The notes beneath the pieces were generated by a model. The model saw nothing but the letters and a program-made list of their open reading frames with translations. It was not told the DNA's origin and did not search any database. From the NCBI GenBank assembly GCA_028291125.1, contig JAQGIN010000499.1, forward strand, positions 1-6,856: a stretch of DNA of 6,856 nucleotides, in the 5' to 3' direction. Origin of the DNA: Caulobacter sp. (lineage in GTDB: Bacteria; Pseudomonadota; Alphaproteobacteria; Caulobacterales; Caulobacteraceae). The translations under genes were made by a program, and so were the position numbers. Shown here piece by piece: positions 4,390-6,856 of the stretch (the stretch's first letter is position 1; each line of letters starts with the position of its first letter).

Positions 4390-5866
4390 CGAAGGCGTCG
4401 CCCTCGTGGTCGCCCTCGGGCCAGCGGGCGGTGACAGTCTTGACCTTGGTGTAGAATTTCACGCCCTCGACCCCGTGCTGGTTGGTGTCGCCAAAGGCGC
4501 TGCGCTTCCAGCCCCCGAAGGTGTGATAGGCCACCGGCACGGGGATCGGCACATTGATGCCGACCATGCCGACATTGACGCGCGACGCGAACTCGCGGGC
4601 CGCGCGGCCGTTGCGGGTGAAGATGGCGACGCCGTTGCCGTACTGGTGCTCGGACGGCAGGCGCAACGCCTCCTCGAAGGTCTCGGCGCGGACGATCTGC
4701 AGCACCGGGCCGAAGATCTCCTCCTGATAGGTCTTCATCGTCGGCTTGACGTGATCGAACAGCGACGGGCCGATGAAGAAGCCCTGCTCGTAGCCCTGCA
4801 GGTGGAAGTCGCGGCCGTCGACCACCAGCTCGGCGCCCTCGTCGCGGCCGATCTGGATGTAGTCGGCGATTTTCTTCCGATGGGCGGCGCTGACCACCGG
4901 ACCGTAATGGGCCTCCTTGTCGGTGGAGATCCCCACCTTCAGGGTCTCGATCTCGGCGACCATCCGTTCACGCAGCGCGTCGGCGGTCTTCTGGCCGACC
5001 GGCACCACCACCGGCAGGGCCATGCAGCGCTCGCCGGCCGAGCCGAAGGCCGCGCCCGACAGGTCCTTGACCACCTGATCAAGGTCGGCGTCGGGCAGCA
5101 CCACGCCGTGGTTCTTGGCCCCGCCCATGGCCTGGACGCGTTTCCCGTGCGCGGTGCCGGTCTGGTAGACATAAGAGGCGATGTCGGAGCTGCCGACGAA
5201 GCTGACCGCCTTGATCAGCGGGTGGGTGAGAATGGCGTCGACGGCGCTCTTGTCGCCATGCACGACATTCAGCACCCCCGCAGGGGCCCCGGCCTCCATC
5301 ATCAGCTCGGCCAGCCGCATCGGCACGCTGGGGTCCTTCTCCGACGGCTTGAGGATGAAGCTGTTGCCGACGGCGATGCTGATGCCGAACATCCACATCG
5401 GGATCATGGCCGGGAAGTTGAACGGGGTGATGCCGGCGCAGACGCCCAGCGGCTGGCGCATCGAATAGATGTCGATGCCGGGCCCGGCCCCTTCGGTATA
5501 GTCGCCCTTGAGGATGTGGGGGATGCCGCAGGCGAACTCGATCACCTCCAGGCCGCGCTGGATGTCGCCCTTGGAGTCGGCGATGACCTTGCCGTGCTCG
5601 GAGGACAGCATCTCGGCCAGCAGGTCCATGTCGCGCTCGACCAGCCGCTTGAACTCGAACATCACCCGCGCCCGGCGCTGGGGATTGGTCGCGGCCCAGC
5701 CCAGTTGCGCCTTGGCGGCGGCCTGGACGGCGGCGTCGATCTCGGCGTCGGTCGAGAACCGCACCCGCGCCTGCACCTCGCCGGTGTTGGGATTGAACAC
5801 GTCCCCGAAGCGCGTCCCCGCGCCGTCGAAGGGACTTCCATTCACGAACTGGGCGATATTACGCAT
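4370..5866 (-). CDS. mmsA: Methylmalonate-semialdehyde dehydrogenase (CoA-acylating)
   Basis: This 498-residue aldehyde dehydrogenase converts methylmalonate semialdehyde, CoA and NAD+ to propionyl-CoA, CO2 and NADH (and malonate semialdehyde to acetyl-CoA), serving valine and myo-inositol breakdown in the cytoplasm. The oxyanion Asn150 is in ITPFNFP, the cofactor-binding LKPSEKDPS is at 172-180, FVGSS at 223-227, and the nucleophile Cys281 is in AGERCM with the MMSDH-type Arg280 before it. EEIFGPV is at 382-388. The ELGGK segment of hydrolytic ALDHs is replaced by AMGGAKNH (246-253), so the general-base Glu is missing, as expected for the CoA-acylating class. The ATG at 5866 gives the usual family length and start (MRNIAQFVNG) and has AGGGAG (5873-5878) at 6 nt; a GTG at 5944 would add 26 unlikely residues. 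iolA is the equivalent name in inositol clusters. No mmsB, enoyl-CoA hydratase or acyl-CoA dehydrogenase gene is visible beside it. Confidence 0.96.
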   Translation of the reverse strand: MRNIAQFVNGSPFDGAGTRFGDVFNPNTGEVQARVRFSTDAEIDAAVQAAAKAQLGWAATNPQRRARVMFEFKRLVERDMDLLAEMLSSEHGKVIADSKGDIQRGLEVIEFACGIPHILKGDYTEGAGPGIDIYSMRQPLGVCAGITPFNFPAMIPMWMFGISIAVGNSFILKPSEKDPSVPMRLAELMMEAGAPAGVLNVVHGDKSAVDAILTHPLIKAVSFVGSSDIASYVYQTGTAHGKRVQAMGGAKNHGVVLPDADLDQVVKDLSGAAFGSAGERCMALPVVVPVGQKTADALRERMVAEIETLKVGISTDKEAHYGPVVSAAHRKKIADYIQIGRDEGAELVVDGRDFHLQGYEQGFFIGPSLFDHVKPTMKTYQEEIFGPVLQIVRAETFEEALRLPSEHQYGNGVAIFTRNGRAAREFASRVNVGMVGINVPIPVPVAYHTFGGWKRSAFGDTNQHGVEGVKFYTKVKTVTARWPEGDHEGDAFVIPTMK

Positions 5867-5935
5867 GATACGCTCCCTAACGCTGTTTTGCGCGTCGATA
5901 GCATCCCTCGGACGCCACGTATCGCGCAGACTTCC

Positions 5936-5950
5936 ACCGCTCACCGCGGT
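5936..5950 (-). other. Small inverted repeat between the flavin reductase gene and mmsA
   Basis: ACCGC (5936-5940) and GCGGT (5946-5950) form a 5-bp stem with a 5-nt loop directly after the flavin reductase stop codon. No T-run follows on the minus strand, so it is not a standard intrinsic terminator. It might cap the 3' end of the upstream message or simply be chance in GC-rich DNA. The rest of the 84-bp gap (5867-5950) holds the mmsA Shine-Dalgarno and a GCTATCGA (minus strand, near 5895-5902) loosely like a Caulobacter -10 element; no -35 is convincing. Confidence 0.25.
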
Positions 5951-6472
5951 TCAATCGTCGACGTGGACCCGCCGAAACCGGCCCTGCAGATAGACCAGCG
6001 GCTCGTGATCGGGATCGTAGCGCAGTTTCACCACCCGGCCGACGAACACCCGGTGGTCGCCGGCGTCGAAACAGTGGTGGGTCACGCATTCGAAATTGGC
6101 CATGCAGTCGGGCAAGATCGGCGCGCCGGTGCGCCAGGTCTCGACGGTCACGCCCTCGAAGCGGTCGGCGGACTTGCGGGTGAACTGCTCGGCCAGAGGC
6201 CGCTGGTCGGCGTGCAGCACATTGACCGCAAAGGCCCCGGCCGCGTCGAGCACCGGCAGGCAGCTGGATTTGAGATCGACGCAGACCAGGGCCAGGGGCG
6301 GATCGAGCGACACCGAGGCGAAGGAATTGGCGGTCAGCCCCACCCGGCGACCATCGGGCGCGGTGGCGGTCAGCACGGTGACGCCGGTGGTGAAACCGCC
6401 GAAGGCGTGGCGCAGCGCCCGCGCGTCGTGGGCGGCGCCCTCCCCCAGTTCGATCGTCACCGGTCGGCTCAT
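5951..6472 (-). CDS. Flavin reductase-like (HpaC-type) FMN-binding split-barrel protein
   Basis: This 173-residue protein of the flavin reductase-like domain family (COG1853) resembles the NAD(P)H:flavin oxidoreductases that supply reduced FMN or FAD to two-component monooxygenases. FGGFTTGVTVLTA (24-36), the flavin-phosphate-binding GLTANSFASVSLDPPL (45-60), FAVNVLHADQ (81-90) and the C-terminal GDHRVFVGRV (138-147), typical of the HpaC/ActVB group, are all present. Length is normal for the stand-alone reductase. The ATG at 6472 has AAGG (6478-6481) 5 nt upstream. No partner monooxygenase is in the window, so its oxygenase is unknown. It lies 75 bp downstream of the methionine sulfoxide reductase gene and 84 bp upstream of mmsA, in the same direction; the gaps are large enough for separate promoters. 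Confidence 0.9.
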   Translation of the reverse strand: MSRPVTIELGEGAAHDARALRHAFGGFTTGVTVLTATAPDGRRVGLTANSFASVSLDPPLALVCVDLKSSCLPVLDAAGAFAVNVLHADQRPLAEQFTRKSADRFEGVTVETWRTGAPILPDCMANFECVTHHCFDAGDHRVFVGRVVKLRYDPDHEPLVYLQGRFRRVHVDD

Positions 6473-6517
6473 CCCAGCCTTCTGCGACGAAGACGCGACA
6501 GGGGCAAGGCCGGGCGG

Positions 6518-6535
6518 GAGCCGGGGCGCCGGCTC
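6518..6535 (-). terminator. Perfect 7-bp GC hairpin between msrC and the flavin reductase gene (possible weak terminator)
   Basis: GAGCCGG (6518-6524) and CCGGCTC (6529-6535) form a perfect stem with a 4-nt loop, 13 to 30 bases beyond the sulfoxide reductase stop codon in its direction of transcription. There is no T-tract after it on the minus strand, so it would not be a canonical rho-independent terminator. It could act as a pause site, a Rho-assisted end or an mRNA 3'-end protector. The symmetry is seen directly; the function is inferred. Confidence 0.35.
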
Positions 6536-6547
6536 AAGCGCGGCCGC

Positions 6548-6856
6548 TCACGCGAAGGTCGCGCGCAGGATGGTCTCCAGCCCGGCCTGGTCGACGGCGT
6601 CGAAGGCGGCCGGCCGGTCGGAGTCGACGTCGAACACCGCCAGCAGACCACCGGCCTTGTCGAACACCGGTACGACGATCTCGCTGGCCGAGCGGCTGTC
6701 GCAGGCGATGTGGCCGGGGAAGGCGTGGACGTCCGCCACCAGCTGGGTCTGGCCGGTCGCCGCCGCCGCGCCGCACACCCCGCGCCCAAAGGCGATGCGC
6801 AGGCAGCCCAGCGTGCCCTGATAGGGCCCGACCACCAGTTCGCCCGCCTTGTCGGG
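6548..6856 (-). CDS. msrC: Free methionine-(R)-sulfoxide reductase (GAF-domain), partial (5' end outside window)
   Basis: The visible 102 residues are the C-terminal part of fRMsr (YebR/MsrC), a cytoplasmic GAF-domain enzyme that reduces free, not protein-bound, methionine-(R)-sulfoxide, usually with thioredoxin. Diagnostic segments are GPYQGTLGCLRI, GRGVCG, DVHAFPGHIACD, SEIVVPV and AVFDVDS. The three family cysteines are at visible residues 18, 28 and 52; their spacing of 10 and 24 matches Cys84, Cys94 and Cys118 of the E. coli enzyme, so catalytic and resolving residues are intact. The frame is open to the window edge (it begins PDKAGELVVGPYQG), so an internal GTG at 6835 is not the start; about 60 N-terminal residues are missing. 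It is the first visible gene of the leftward block and fits with oxidative-stress repair. Confidence 0.93.
   Translation of the reverse strand, partial: PDKAGELVVGPYQGTLGCLRIAFGRGVCGAAAATGQTQLVADVHAFPGHIACDSRSASEIVVPVFDKAGGLLAVFDVDSDRPAAFDAVDQAGLETILRATFA

Noticed and set aside
5867..5944. GTG-initiated 26-residue N-terminal extension of mmsA
   Set aside because: It makes the protein longer than the family, has no homology-like content, and the ATG at 5866 has a good Shine-Dalgarno.
5508..5993. Plus-strand open frame opposite mmsA
   Set aside because: It is an antisense Ser/Arg-rich translation over the strongly conserved mmsA N-terminal region.

Overview
The window is GC-rich, gene-dense DNA with short intergenic gaps, several GTG starts and stop/start overlaps. 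It looks like an alphaproteobacterial chromosome, probably Caulobacterales (Caulobacter/Phenylobacterium-like). Supporting signs are a GTTC-N7-GTTC LexA box, a PhoU-like (DUF47)/Pit pair as in rhizobia, and a GANTC site in a promoter region. This placement is inferred from gene content and motifs; no search was run. I see no mobile element, CRISPR array, tRNA or rRNA.

Layout. (1) At 1-427 on the minus strand is the N-terminal 142 residues of an HSDL2-like short-chain dehydrogenase, cut by the window edge. (2) At 428-584 is a divergent control region with a perfect 17-bp palindrome on the dehydrogenase side and a weak Pho-box-like 11-bp periodic pattern on the phosphate-operon side. (3) At 585-2793 on the plus strand is a tight operon: DUF47/PhoU-like regulator, Pit phosphate permease, and a Nudix hydrolase whose GTG start overlaps the pit stop codon. 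(4) At 2794-2877 is a compact promoter with a LexA (SOS) box. (5) At 2878-4389 on the plus strand are an endonuclease III-family DNA glycosylase with an intact catalytic pair and [4Fe-4S] cysteines, then, 30 bp later, a DUF72 (YecE-like) protein. (6) From 4370 to the right edge, all on the minus strand and so transcribed right to left, are free-methionine-(R)-sulfoxide reductase (5' end missing), an HpaC-like flavin reductase, and methylmalonate-semialdehyde dehydrogenase (mmsA). The mmsA 3' end overlaps the DUF72 3' end by 20 bp in convergent orientation.

How the genes may work together. The DUF47-Pit-Nudix unit suggests low-affinity phosphate import coupled to a hydrolase of a phosphorylated nucleotide or polyphosphate-like compound. 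The LexA box suggests that the glycosylase, and through read-through DUF72, is DNA-damage inducible. The right-hand block is metabolic and redox: propionyl-CoA formation from valine or inositol breakdown, flavin reduction, and repair of oxidised free methionine. Every protein belongs to a known family. The most interesting points are the candidate SOS control of glycosylase plus DUF72 and the Nudix gene welded onto the phosphate operon. I did not find a clearly undescribed system.
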